Shown: positions 40,300 through 48,387 of the stretch, in pieces | Layout: every line of letters begins with the position of its first letter | Numbering within the stretch: the stretch's first letter is position 1 | Origin: Amarobacillus sp046328225 | GTDB taxonomy: Bacteria > Chloroflexota > Dehalococcoidia > Tepidiformales > Tepidiformaceae | DNA: 64,000 nt | Direction of reading: 5' to 3' | Assembly (NCBI GenBank): GCA_046328225.1 | Contig: JAXLWZ010000002.1 | Location: 196,377 to 260,376 of the forward strand | Program-made: the position numbers and the translations under genes | The notes under the pieces: model-generated | Told to the model about the DNA's origin: nothing | Database searches by the model: none | Seen by the model: the letters and a program-made list of their open reading frames with translations, nothing else

Positions 40300-40941
40300 C
40301 TACCGCTTCAGCGTGAGGATCTTCCCGGACGCGCCGAACATCCAGAAGCCGAGCGGCAGGGTGATGATGAGGATGCACAGGACCCACGCGAGCTCCACCC
40401 AGACCAGGCTGAACCACCAGCCGACGAGGATGAAGTACAGCGCGCGTTGCCAGAATGGCCGCTGCTCGCGTTCGGTGAGGCGGGCGATGTGCGTGCCGTC
40501 GGCGGCGACCGCCCACTGCACGCGCTGCTTCGGCTGCTTGAGCGTCGCGATCTGGGGCAGCCGGTTGAAGATGTAGACGCCCGCGGGGATGCCGATCACC
40601 GTCAGGTTCACGAGCCACGCCAGGGTCGCCACGATCCAGCTCAGCCACCAGCCCACGAACACGAACCAGAGGGCGCGCACCAGCAGGTTCGTTTCCGTGT
40701 TCGCGAGGATCACGATTGGCGGTGACGGTGGTACCGGGGCCGTCGCCACGGGCGGGATTGGCGGCACCGGTGCGACCGGGACGGCCGCGGCGATCACGGG
40801 AACCGCCGGCGGGCTGGCGCCCTCCTCCGTGACCGTCGCGACGGCACCTCTGTCCGCGACATCATGCGCTGGTGTGCCCGCTCCGGGGTCCGTGTCGTCC
40901 GTGGGCGTGGGTTCTGCGGTGAGTTCTGCCGGGTCGGCCAT
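40300..40941 (-). CDS. YccF domain-containing membrane protein
   Basis: 213 residues from ATG 40941, chosen for GGAGAG eight bases upstream; an ATG at 40956 is an alternative. The first 80 residues are an acidic Pro/Val-rich cytoplasmic or linker region. Two YccF-type units follow: LVRALWFVFVGWWLSWIVATLAWLVNLTVIGIPAG and ALYFILVGWWFSLVWVELAWVLCILIITLPLG, each a pair of membrane helices ending in an Ile/Leu-Pro-x-Gly turn. YccF proteins are inner-membrane proteins of unknown role. Confidence 0.88.
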   Translation of the reverse strand: MADPAELTAEPTPTDDTDPGAGTPAHDVADRGAVATVTEEGASPPAVPVIAAAVPVAPVPPIPPVATAPVPPSPPIVILANTETNLLVRALWFVFVGWWLSWIVATLAWLVNLTVIGIPAGVYIFNRLPQIATLKQPKQRVQWAVAADGTHIARLTEREQRPFWQRALYFILVGWWFSLVWVELAWVLCILIITLPLGFWMFGASGKILTLKR

Positions 40942-41023
40942 TCGTACGCTCTCCATGTTCGAATGGCGCCATCCTGTGACCGCACCGCGACACCTCTGGT
41001 CGCGTTTGCGCTGGTCTTTCTGC

Positions 41024-41065
41024 CGGGGGAAACGAAACGAGCGCGAGGGAACCCCTCGCGCTCGT
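41024..41065 (-). terminator. Terminator after tRNA-Met
   Basis: On the minus strand CGAGCGCGAGGG and CCCTCGCGCTCG (41039-41064) form a long hairpin followed by TTTCGTTT, 18 bases beyond the tRNA. Confidence 0.8.
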
Positions 41066-41081
41066 CGCTTGTTGCCGGAAA

Positions 41082-41157
41082 TGGTGGGCCCGCCGGGATT
41101 CGAACCCAGGACCAACCGGTTATGAGCCGGCCGCTCTCACCGCTGAGCTACGGGCCC
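41082..41157 (-). tRNA. tRNA with CAU anticodon (tRNA-Met, or tRNA-Ile2)
   Basis: 76 nt with encoded CCA. Acceptor GGGCCCG pairs with CGGGCCC, discriminator A. D-arm TAGCTCAGCGGTGAGAGCG, anticodon loop CTCATAA, T-loop GGTTCGAATCC. CAU is read as elongator methionine unless the first base is modified to lysidine, which would make it tRNA-Ile2; the sequence alone does not decide. Confidence 0.93.
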
Positions 41158-41171
41158 GGCTGTCGGTATAC

Positions 41172-41729
41172 CTACCAGCGCCGGTCGCGGCCACCGCCGC
41201 CACCACCACGGCGGCCGCCGCGGTCGCGGTCGCCACGGCCGCCGCCGCCACCACCGTAGTCGCCGCCGCCACCGTAGCCGCCGCCACCGTATCCACCGCC
41301 GCCATAGCCGCCGCCACCACCACCATAGCCGCCGCCACCGCCGCCGTACCCACCGCTGCCGCCGCCATAGCCACCACTGCCGCCGCTGCCACCACCGAAG
41401 CCGCCGCCACCGCCGCCGCTACGGCCGCCGTAGCTGCTCGTGCCCCGGGGCTGCGGCTGGAAGCAATCGCTGCAGTACACCGGCCGGTCACCGCGCGGCT
41501 GGAAGGGCACCTTGGCCTCCTTCCCGCAGCTGGCGCAGTTCACCGTGAACATCTCCCGTTCCGGCCGGGCCGGCGCTCCGCTATCCCCGCGGCGCGCTCG
41601 CCGGCAGTTCGGACACCGCCGTGGCTCGTTCGTAAACCCCTTCGACTGATGGAACTCCTGCTCACCCGCCGTGAACGTGAAGGGCTGTCCACAATCCGAG
41701 CACGTGAGCGTTTTGTCGGTGAAAGGCAC
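41172..41729 (-). CDS. Zinc-ribbon protein with long Gly/Tyr-rich, RGG-like tail
   Basis: 185 residues from GTG 41729, with GGAGG eight bases upstream. Two zinc-ribbon units come first: TCSDCGQPF...EPRRCPNCRRARR (about 8-48) and VNCASCGKEAKVPF...VYCSDCF (about 63-90). Residues about 95-185 are almost only Gly with Tyr, Ser and a few Asp, ending in Arg-rich GGRGDRDRGGRRGG. The tail recalls RNA-binding low-complexity regions. The zinc-ribbon part is common in Chloroflexota; function unknown, nucleic-acid binding inferred. Confidence 0.82.
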   Translation of the reverse strand: MPFTDKTLTCSDCGQPFTFTAGEQEFHQSKGFTNEPRRCPNCRRARRGDSGAPARPEREMFTVNCASCGKEAKVPFQPRGDRPVYCSDCFQPQPRGTSSYGGRSGGGGGGFGGGSGGSGGYGGGSGGYGGGGGGYGGGGGGYGGGGYGGGGYGGGGDYGGGGGGRGDRDRGGRRGGGGGGRDRRW

Positions 41730-41920
41730 CCGACCGACCTCCCTAAAATTTCCTGGATCCCTTCGGTCATCGAGCACCGGTGACAACAAGAGCCTCTCCG
41801 TGAGGCCGATGGATCGAGAGAGCCATCGACACGGTAGCAAAACCCGCGGGAGCGTGTCACCAGTGCCGGCACGTTCCTTCACAGCCCGCCGCGTTGCCCC
41901 CCAATGTGGTATCAAAAGCC

Positions 41921-43516
41921 GTGCATCGCGGCCTCATCCTCGTCTTCGTCGCGCTCCTGGGCGGCCTTTTTGCGTCCTCGCACGCCTCCTCGCGCGCGGC
42001 CGGCATCGCCTGGGAGGACTGCGGCGAAGGCTTCGAATGCGCCACCCTCGTGGTCCCGCTCGACTACTCCGGAAAGGACCCCGGCGCCCTCACGATCGCC
42101 CTCATCCGCCACCCCGCGGGCGACCGCGCGAAGCGCATCGGTTCGCTCGTCGTGAACCCCGGCGGCCCGGGCAGCAGCGGCGTCGATTTCGTCCGCGACT
42201 GGACATCGTTGCTCCCCGACCGCATCCTCGACCGCTTCGATATCGTCGGGTTCGACCCGCGCGGCGTCGGCCACAGCAGCCCCATCTCGTGCCACGGCAG
42301 CCTCGTGCCGCTGACCGCCGCCGACCCCTCGCCCGACACGCCCGCCGAGTTCGACACTCTGGCCACGCTCTCGCGCCGCTTCGCCGAGGAGTGCGCCGAG
42401 ACCTATGGCGACATCCTCCCCTACCTGGGCACCCGCAACGTCGCGCGCGACCTGGACCGCATCCGCGAGGCGATCGGCGACGAGAAGCTGACCTACCTGG
42501 GCTACAGCTACGGCACCGAGATCGGGCAGGTCTACGCCGGGCTCTTCCCCACGAACATCCGCGCGATGGTGCTCGACGGCGCCGTCGACCTCACGCTTTC
42601 GCCCGACGACCGCGCCCTCGCGCAGGCCCTCGGCTTCGAACGCGCGCTCGATGCTTACGCCCGCGACTGCCGCGAGAGCCTCTGCAGCCTCACGCGCCGC
42701 GGCGACCCCCTGCAGGCCATCGACGACCTGCTGGCGAAGGCCGAGGCGGCGCCGATCCCCGCGCGGCGCGCCAATCGCCCGGCCGGCCCCGGCGAGACGC
42801 TCCTCGGCATCATCACCCCCCTGTACTCCCGCGACTCCTGGCCCGCGCTCACCCGGGCGATCGAAACCGCGCTCGCGGGCGACGGCACCCAGCTGGTCCA
42901 GCTCACCGACCAGTACCTCGAACGCCTCCCCGACGGCAGCTACACGAACAGCACGGAAGCGAACCTCGCCGTGAACTGCGTCGATTCGCCGCCGTCGAAG
43001 CTCCCCACCCGCTGGGAGGACTACCCGCCCGTGGCCGCGCGTTTCGCGGCCGTGTCGCCGCACTTCGGGGCGGCGGTCGCGCTCGGGCTCTCCTGCGCGA
43101 ACTGGGCCGCCACGCCCGACCCGACGGGCCCCGTCACTGCTCAGGGCGCGCCACCGATCCTCGTCGTCTCCACCACCGGCGACCCGGCGACCCCGTATGA
43201 ATGGGGCGTGGCGGTGGCCCGGCAGCTCTCCAGCGGCGTGCTCCTCACCTTCGCGGGCGAAGGGCATACCGCCTACCTGGGCAACGACCGGTGCGTCGAT
43301 AACGCCGTCGATGCCTACCTCATTCAGCTGCGCGTGCCCGCGACCGGCACCTCCTGCCCCTCCTCGAGCGATTCCGAGAACGACATCGATGCGATCCTTC
43401 GCGGGAAGTCCACATCCGGCGGCACGACGGCCGTGCTCCGGTCGCTGGCGGTACTGGTGGTGCTGGGGTTGGCGGTCGCCGGCTGCGTGATGTTCGCGCG
43501 CGCATCCCGGCGGTAG
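41921..43516 (+). CDS. Exported alpha/beta hydrolase with TAP-like C-terminal domain
   Basis: About 531 residues from GTG 41921, which begins a good signal peptide (HRGLILVFVALLGGLFASSHA); GTG 41906 and TTG 41894 are in-frame alternatives. PLDYSGKDPGALTIALIRHPA, NPGGPGSSGVDF and DIVGFDPRGVGHSSPI are typical of the family. The nucleophile is in YLGYSYGTEIGQVYA, Asp in TTGDPATPYEWG and His in GEGHTAYLG. A C-terminal membrane helix with basic end anchors it. Related to secreted tripeptidyl aminopeptidases; a peptidase or esterase role outside the membrane is inferred. Confidence 0.87.
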   Translation: MHRGLILVFVALLGGLFASSHASSRAAGIAWEDCGEGFECATLVVPLDYSGKDPGALTIALIRHPAGDRAKRIGSLVVNPGGPGSSGVDFVRDWTSLLPDRILDRFDIVGFDPRGVGHSSPISCHGSLVPLTAADPSPDTPAEFDTLATLSRRFAEECAETYGDILPYLGTRNVARDLDRIREAIGDEKLTYLGYSYGTEIGQVYAGLFPTNIRAMVLDGAVDLTLSPDDRALAQALGFERALDAYARDCRESLCSLTRRGDPLQAIDDLLAKAEAAPIPARRANRPAGPGETLLGIITPLYSRDSWPALTRAIETALAGDGTQLVQLTDQYLERLPDGSYTNSTEANLAVNCVDSPPSKLPTRWEDYPPVAARFAAVSPHFGAAVALGLSCANWAATPDPTGPVTAQGAPPILVVSTTGDPATPYEWGVAVARQLSSGVLLTFAGEGHTAYLGNDRCVDNAVDAYLIQLRVPATGTSCPSSSDSENDIDAILRGKSTSGGTTAVLRSLAVLVVLGLAVAGCVMFARASRR

Positions 43517-43606
43517 CTTCGCCGCCGCGAGGCCGTTCACGCCGTCCACACGGTCGTTTGGTCTAAAAACGTGCAGTTATATGGCCCAAATTGTGCCCCG
43601 GGTAAG

Positions 43607-43645
43607 GGGTTCTCCTCATTCGTGCCGTGTAAAGCGTTTCCGAAT
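43607..43645 (+). promoter_or_regulatory. Element shared by both chemoreceptor genes (copy 2)
   Basis: GGGTTCTCC (43607-43615), TCAT, then TTTCCGAAT ending at 43645: 39 bases, ending 35 bases before the ATG. It matches the element upstream of the other receptor in anchors, length and position. Confidence 0.5.
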
Positions 43646-43680
43646 ATAGACGCGACCACCTGTGCGATTCGGGGGATTCT

Positions 43681-46170
43681 ATGCGCCGCTTCGTTCCGTC
43701 ACGTCCTGGCCTCGGCTGGCTCTCCTTGCGCTGGTTCGGCAACTTCAGCCTGCAGACCCGCCTCCTCGGCGGCTTCGGCCTGCTGCTCGGCCTCACCGCG
43801 CTCGTCGCCTACGTCGCCATCGACGCGCTCCAGGCCAGCGCCGGCCGCGCCGACAGCCTCTACGCCCAGAACACGATGGGGATGCACTGGGCCAACCAGG
43901 TCGCGGTTCACACCCTTGCCAGCGCGAAGGACGAACAGAACGCCCTCGTCGAGCTCGCGAACGACCCCACCCGCACCGCGTTCCCCCTCAAGCACGGCCG
44001 CGACGAGCTCGCGCTCGCGAAAACTTCCGCCGACGCCTACCGCCAGACCATCACCCGCTCCGAGGAGAGCAACCGCTGGAAGGCGGTCGAGGACACCATG
44101 GCCCAGGTCGCGACCGAACGCGAGGCCGTCTTCGCGCTCGTCGAGCAGGGCAAGGCGAAGGAAGCGGGCCAGGCTTCGCGGAACGCCGCCAGCCGCCTCG
44201 ACGCCCTCAATTCGCAGCTCAGCTCCATCATCGGACGCAACCAGGATGCCGCGACCGCCGCCGCGGAAGCCTCGCGCGCCGATGCCGCCAGCGCGCGCAG
44301 CATCCTCATGGGCGCCACCGCCGCCGCCGTGCTCCTCGGCATCGCCATCGCCTTCGTCATCTCCATCAAGCTCCGCCGCGACGTCCGCCAGCTTGTGGGC
44401 CGCATCCGCAGCCTCGAAACCGAAGCCGTCGCCGACCTCGAAGCCGGCATCCGCGCCGTCGAGCAGGGCGACCTCACCGTCGATGTGCGGCCGCGCACGC
44501 CGCTCATCGCCAACCCATCGCGCGACGAGATCGGGCAGGCTTCGAGCGCTATCAACCGCACCGTGCGCAAGCTCGAAGACACCATCGTCAGCTACAACAG
44601 CATGCGCCTCGGGCTTGCCCACCTCGTCGGCCAGGTGCGCGGCGATGCCGGCGCCGTGCTCGCCGCCTCGGGCGACCTCCGCGAAGCGAGCGACGGCATG
44701 GCCACGGCCAGCACCCAGATCGCCGCCTCCATCACCGAGGTCACGAGCGCCGCCACCACCCTCTCCGCCCTCTCCCAGCGCTCCGCCGAGGATGTCGAAC
44801 GCGTCGCCGCCGGCAGCCAGCAGCTCGCCGCCGTCGCGGGCTCGAACGCCACCGCCGCCATCGCCTCCGAGGAAGAGGCGCGCTCCATGGGCACACGCAT
44901 CGGCGACGTCGTCTTCGCCTCCGAAGAGGTCGCGAAAGCCGCCGATGCCTCGCGCCGCGCCGCCCTCGATGGCCAGCGCGCCGTCGGCCAGGCGGTCGAT
45001 TCCATGCACTCCATCGCCGAAGCCGTCGAGCGCGCCTCGGGCACCGTCAACCAGCTCGGAGAGTACGGCCAGCAGATCGGCGCCATCGTGAAGACGATCG
45101 ACGACATCGCCCGCCAGACCAACCTGCTCGCCCTCAACGCCGCCATCGAGGCCGCCCGCGCCGGGGACCAGGGGCGCGGCTTCGCCGTCGTCGCCGAGAA
45201 CGTGCGCGGCCTCGCGGAGCGCTCCTCGCAAGCGACGAAGGAGATCGCCACGCTCATCGCCCGCGTCCAATCCGGCACGCGCGAGGCCGTCGAAGCGATG
45301 TCCGCCGGCGTCCAGGATGTCGAAGCGGGCCGCCGCATCACCTCGCAGGCCGGCGCCGCCCTGGAAAGCATCATCGAAAGCGTCCAGCTCGCCGCCGTCG
45401 AGATGGAGAAGATCACCACCGAGATCCAGTCCCTCGGGTCGGGCGCCGACCGCATCGTCGGCTCCGCCCGCGAAATCGTCGAAAGCGCCCAGGAGTCGGC
45501 GCGCGGCGCCACGACCATGGCCGGCGATACCGCCCGCGTCACCGACGCCATCCTCCAGGTCTCGGCCACGAGCGAACAGACCAGCGCTTCCGCCGAGGAA
45601 GTGTCCGCCTCCACCCAGGAGCTCACGGCCCAGTCCGAGGAGCTCGCCGCGACCGCCTCGCAGATGCGCCAGCTCGCCGAGTCGCTCGAACGCTCGACCT
45701 CGCGCTTCCGCATCGGGAGCACGGAGGCGGCGGAGGAGCGAGCCCCCGAGCCAGCCTTCGAATTCGCCCCCATGGCTGTGCCTGCCGCGGCAGTCACGTT
45801 CGAAGCCGCCGGCGCGCCCGTCACCACGTCCGAACCCATCGCCCCCGAAAGCAGCGCGGATGGCGCGATCGAAACGCCCGTCGCCGCCGCCGCGCTCGAC
45901 GCCTGGTCCCCGGTCGACCTGGAGTCGCGGCTCACCGGCCTCACGGTCGCCGAGCAGTTCGCCGTGCTCGGGTTCACCGGCGGCCCTGCCCACGACGAAA
46001 GCCCCCACCCCGTGCTCGCGGACCTGGAGGAGCAGCTCGCGGCCATCGCCGACTCCGAGCCGATCGAACTCCCGCTGCCGGGCACCACCATCGAATTCGA
46101 AGCTCCCAACGAGGCCGTTCCCGACCCCGCGTCGAGCCCCGTCAAGCGCCGCTGGCGCAGGACGGGATAG
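43681..46170 (+). CDS. Methyl-accepting chemotaxis protein (copy 2) with long C-terminal extension
   Basis: 829 residues. Helix 1 is at about 27-48 and helix 2 at about 205-228, with a helical sensor between (DSLYAQNTMGMHWANQVAVHTLAS). A HAMP region (RIRSLETEAVADLEAGIRAVEQGDLTV) precedes the signalling domain with the tip IDDIARQTNLLALNAAIEAARAGDQGRGFAVVAENVRGLAERS. Beyond about residue 680 an acidic Ala/Pro-rich extension of 150 residues has no recognisable domain; the first receptor lacks it. It ends just before a heptamer-bounded element. Confidence 0.92.
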   Translation: MRRFVPSRPGLGWLSLRWFGNFSLQTRLLGGFGLLLGLTALVAYVAIDALQASAGRADSLYAQNTMGMHWANQVAVHTLASAKDEQNALVELANDPTRTAFPLKHGRDELALAKTSADAYRQTITRSEESNRWKAVEDTMAQVATEREAVFALVEQGKAKEAGQASRNAASRLDALNSQLSSIIGRNQDAATAAAEASRADAASARSILMGATAAAVLLGIAIAFVISIKLRRDVRQLVGRIRSLETEAVADLEAGIRAVEQGDLTVDVRPRTPLIANPSRDEIGQASSAINRTVRKLEDTIVSYNSMRLGLAHLVGQVRGDAGAVLAASGDLREASDGMATASTQIAASITEVTSAATTLSALSQRSAEDVERVAAGSQQLAAVAGSNATAAIASEEEARSMGTRIGDVVFASEEVAKAADASRRAALDGQRAVGQAVDSMHSIAEAVERASGTVNQLGEYGQQIGAIVKTIDDIARQTNLLALNAAIEAARAGDQGRGFAVVAENVRGLAERSSQATKEIATLIARVQSGTREAVEAMSAGVQDVEAGRRITSQAGAALESIIESVQLAAVEMEKITTEIQSLGSGADRIVGSAREIVESAQESARGATTMAGDTARVTDAILQVSATSEQTSASAEEVSASTQELTAQSEELAATASQMRQLAESLERSTSRFRIGSTEAAEERAPEPAFEFAPMAVPAAAVTFEAAGAPVTTSEPIAPESSADGAIETPVAAAALDAWSPVDLESRLTGLTVAEQFAVLGFTGGPAHDESPHPVLADLEEQLAAIADSEPIELPLPGTTIEFEAPNEAVPDPASSPVKRRWRRTG

Positions 46171-46174
46171 CTAT

Positions 46175-46374
46175 CGGCCGTCGGCTGTCGGCTGTCGGCC
46201 GTCGACGTGGCCAGACGCGAGGACTAACTGGTGTACTGGTGGCTACACAACTGAACCGGTAACAAGAAGGGGAGCAGTGCGAAACTGCTCCCCTTCTTCA
46301 TGTGTGCTGCACCGGACGGCCATCACCTTCGGCGCGTGGCACGCCGACAGCCGACGGCCGACAGCCGACGGCCG
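46175..46374. mobile_element. 200-bp element bounded by inverted heptanucleotide arrays
   Basis: The left end is four tandem heptamers CGGCCGT, CGGCTGT, CGGCTGT, CGGCCGT (46175-46202). The right end is four units ACAGCCG, ACGGCCG, ACAGCCG, ACGGCCG (46347-46374), the inverted complement. The interior has no gene, only a bidirectional terminator. The arrays lie four bases after the chemoreceptor stop and touch the hsp20 stop. It resembles a small non-autonomous repeat. Confidence 0.65.
46264..46298. terminator. Bidirectional intrinsic terminator
   Basis: AAGAAGGGGAGCAGT (46264-46278) pairs perfectly with ACTGCTCCCCTTCTT (46284-46298) around GCGAA. The A-rich and T-rich outer ends let it serve both the chemoreceptor (plus) and hsp20 (minus). 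Confidence 0.85.
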
Positions 46375-46842
46375 CTACACCACGCCCTTCGGCGTGATCT
46401 TGATGCTGCGCGCCTTCGCTTCCGGCTTCTTCGGGATCTCCAGCTTCAACATCCCATGCTCGAAGGTCGCCTCGGCCTTCTCCGGGTCCACCGTGGGCGG
46501 CAGGCGCAGGCTCCGTTCGAAGTTGCCGTAGCGCAGTTCGCGCCGGTGGTACTGGTTCTCCTCGCTCGTCTCTTCCTGCTTGAACTCACCCTTGATGGTG
46601 AGCACATCCTCCTCGACGGCGATATCGAGGTCCTGCGGGTTTACGCCCGGGATCGCGGCCTTCACCACGAGCGCGTCATTGGTTTCGAAGACATCGAGCC
46701 CAAGGCCCGCGCTCCCGAGCTCTTCGCCCGCCCCGCGGAAGGCCGGGAAGCGCCCGAACGACCCATCGAAGAGCCGGTCCATCATGCTCCGCATCGAGGC
46801 GATGTCGTTGGCGGGGTCCCAGCGGGTGATCGACGTTGCCAT
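46375..46842 (-). CDS. Small heat shock protein (Hsp20/alpha-crystallin)
   Basis: 155 residues from ATG 46842, with AGGAGG seven bases upstream; a nearby in-frame ATG at 46848 is too close to that site. The alpha-crystallin domain spans about 45-140 (LDVFETNDALVVKAAIPGVNPQDLDIAVEEDVLTIKGEF as split blocks), with the RSLRLPPTVD strand, MLKLEIPKK and C-terminal SIKITP carrying the I-x-I motif. An ATP-independent holdase. It diverges from dnaJ across a 148-bp regulatory gap. Confidence 0.92.
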   Translation of the reverse strand: MATSITRWDPANDIASMRSMMDRLFDGSFGRFPAFRGAGEELGSAGLGLDVFETNDALVVKAAIPGVNPQDLDIAVEEDVLTIKGEFKQEETSEENQYHRRELRYGNFERSLRLPPTVDPEKAEATFEHGMLKLEIPKKPEAKARSIKITPKGVV

Positions 46843-46990
46843 GCTCATTCCTCCTGGTTGTGTGCTGTTGGCGAGATCGATCGTAGGACGATGGGGCGAG
46901 GGATTCCAAGAGACTCTGAGTAAAGCATTGTCAATGTTCTTCACTGCCTCATCTATTGTGACCCTCCCCGCCCCTTGCTAAAGTGGTTCC
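46843..46990. promoter_or_regulatory. Divergent hsp20 / dnaJ regulatory region
   Basis: It holds a perfect CATTG-T-CAATG palindrome (46928-46938) that includes TTGTCA on the plus strand and TTGACA on the minus strand, plausible -35 boxes facing both ways. No classical CIRCE, and no clear HAIR (CTTGAGT-N7-ACTCAAG), is visible, although hspR is encoded downstream. Confidence 0.45.
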
Positions 46991-47998
46991 ATGGCGAAGG
47001 ACTTCTACGACGTGCTCGGCGTTCCCCGCGGCGCCCCCGATAAGGACATCCGCTCCGCGTACCGCAAGCTCGCGCGCAAGTACCACCCCGACGTCACCCC
47101 CAACGACAAGGCCGCCGAGGCTCGCTTCAAGGAAGTGACCGCCGCCTACGAAGTCCTCTCCGACGCCGACAAGCGCAAGAAGTACGACAAGTACGGCGAA
47201 CGCTGGGAGTACGCCGACCAGATCGAGGAAATGCAAAAGCGTCCCTCCCCCGGCGGCTGGGCGCGGCAGGGTGGCCCCGGCGCCACCTTCGAATCCGCCA
47301 ACATGGGCGACTTCGGCTCCATCTTCGATAACCTCTTCCGGCGCGAACGGGGCGGTCCGCGCGGCCAGCCCGCCCGCCGCCGCGGCCAGGACATCGAAAC
47401 CCCCGTCGAGGTCTCGCTCGAAGAGGCCTACCAGGGCACCACGCGCACGGTCCGCCTCCAGGGTGGCGAAGCCTGCCGCACCTGCGGCGGCACCGGCGAG
47501 GTCGCTGGCGCCATCTGCCACGCCTGCGACGGCGCCGGCACCACCGCCCGCGAACGCCGCCTCGAAGTGAAGGTGCCCGCCGGCGTGAAGACCGGCTCGC
47601 GCGTCCGCGTCGCCAACGAAGGGCGCCCCGGCGCCGGCGGCGGCACGAACGGCGACCTCTATCTCCTCGTCACCGTCCTCCCCCACGCGCGCTTCGAACG
47701 CAAGGGCGACGACCTCTACACCGACGTCACCGTCCCCCTCGCCGATGCCATCCTCGGCGGCGAAGTCGAGGTCCAGACCATGGACCGCAAGCTCCTCCTG
47801 CGCATCCCGGAGCTGACCCAGAACGGCCGCCAGATTCGCCTCGGCGGCAAGGGCATGCCCGTGCTCGGCGGCCACGCCCACGGCGATCTCTTCGCCCGGG
47901 TGAAGGTCTCGCTCCCCGAAACCCTCAGCGCCGAGGAGCGCGCCCTCTACGAACAGCTCCGCGAACTCGCCCGCGCCCGCGCCGGCGCGACCGCCTGA
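46991..47998 (+). CDS. dnaJ: DnaJ family co-chaperone with half zinc finger
   Basis: 335 residues. J domain at 1-70 with the HPD motif (KYHPDVTP) that stimulates DnaK. A short Gly-poor linker follows, then the C-terminal substrate-binding halves (ETPVEVSLEEAYQGTTRTV; LEVKVPAGVKTGSRVRV). Only two CxxCxG repeats are present (CRTCGGTG and CHACDGAG) in place of four, so the protein is between canonical DnaJ and CbpA. hspR starts 26 bases downstream, so dnaJ-hspR is one transcription unit. No dnaK or grpE is in the window. Confidence 0.93.
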   Translation: MAKDFYDVLGVPRGAPDKDIRSAYRKLARKYHPDVTPNDKAAEARFKEVTAAYEVLSDADKRKKYDKYGERWEYADQIEEMQKRPSPGGWARQGGPGATFESANMGDFGSIFDNLFRRERGGPRGQPARRRGQDIETPVEVSLEEAYQGTTRTVRLQGGEACRTCGGTGEVAGAICHACDGAGTTARERRLEVKVPAGVKTGSRVRVANEGRPGAGGGTNGDLYLLVTVLPHARFERKGDDLYTDVTVPLADAILGGEVEVQTMDRKLLLRIPELTQNGRQIRLGGKGMPVLGGHAHGDLFARVKVSLPETLSAEERALYEQLRELARARAGATA

Positions 47999-48024
47999 CA
48001 CATCCGGGAAGGAGGTGACGCACG

Positions 48025-48387
48025 ATGGCCACGCCAACCAAAGGACACGGCCTGCCCGATGACGAGCCCATCTACGTCATCTCCATCGCCGCCCGCCTCG
48101 TCGGCATGCACCAGCAAACGCTGCGGTACTACGAGAACGCGGGCCTGGTCCAGCCCAGCCGCACGGCCGGCAACATCCGCATGTACTCCAACAACGACAT
48201 CAACCGCATCCGCCAGGCCAAGAAGCTCATCGACGAACTGGGCGTCAACCTCGCCGGCGTCGAAATCATCCTCCGCATGGGCGAACAGCTCCGCCTCCTC
48301 GCGACCGAACTCGAACACACCCGCTCCGAACTCGACCGCCTCCGCGCGACGAGGCTGCCGGCCCCCTATCGGGGGGGGGAGAGATGA
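48025..48387 (+). CDS. hspR: Heat-shock transcriptional repressor HspR (MerR family)
   Basis: 120 residues with GGAGGTG before the ATG. The MerR-type winged helix PIYVISIAARLVGMHQQTLRYYENAGLVQPSRTAGNIRMYS (given here only as the region 15-56) is followed by INRIRQAKKLIDELGVNLAGVEIIL and a dimer coiled coil. HspR represses heat-shock genes with DnaK as co-repressor. The last codons and the TGA lie at the edge of the first heptamer array, so the natural C-terminus may have been replaced by the insertion; a run of eight G residues is just before it. Confidence 0.9.
   Translation: MATPTKGHGLPDDEPIYVISIAARLVGMHQQTLRYYENAGLVQPSRTAGNIRMYSNNDINRIRQAKKLIDELGVNLAGVEIILRMGEQLRLLATELEHTRSELDRLRATRLPAPYRGGER

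Noticed and set aside
41082..41157. Initiator tRNA-Met
   Set aside because: It has a fully paired acceptor end and no run of three G-C pairs in the anticodon stem as expected for an initiator; elongator Met or Ile2 fits better.
46175..46374. CRISPR array suggested by short repeats
   Set aside because: The repeats are contiguous heptamers without spacers, and no cas gene is in the window.
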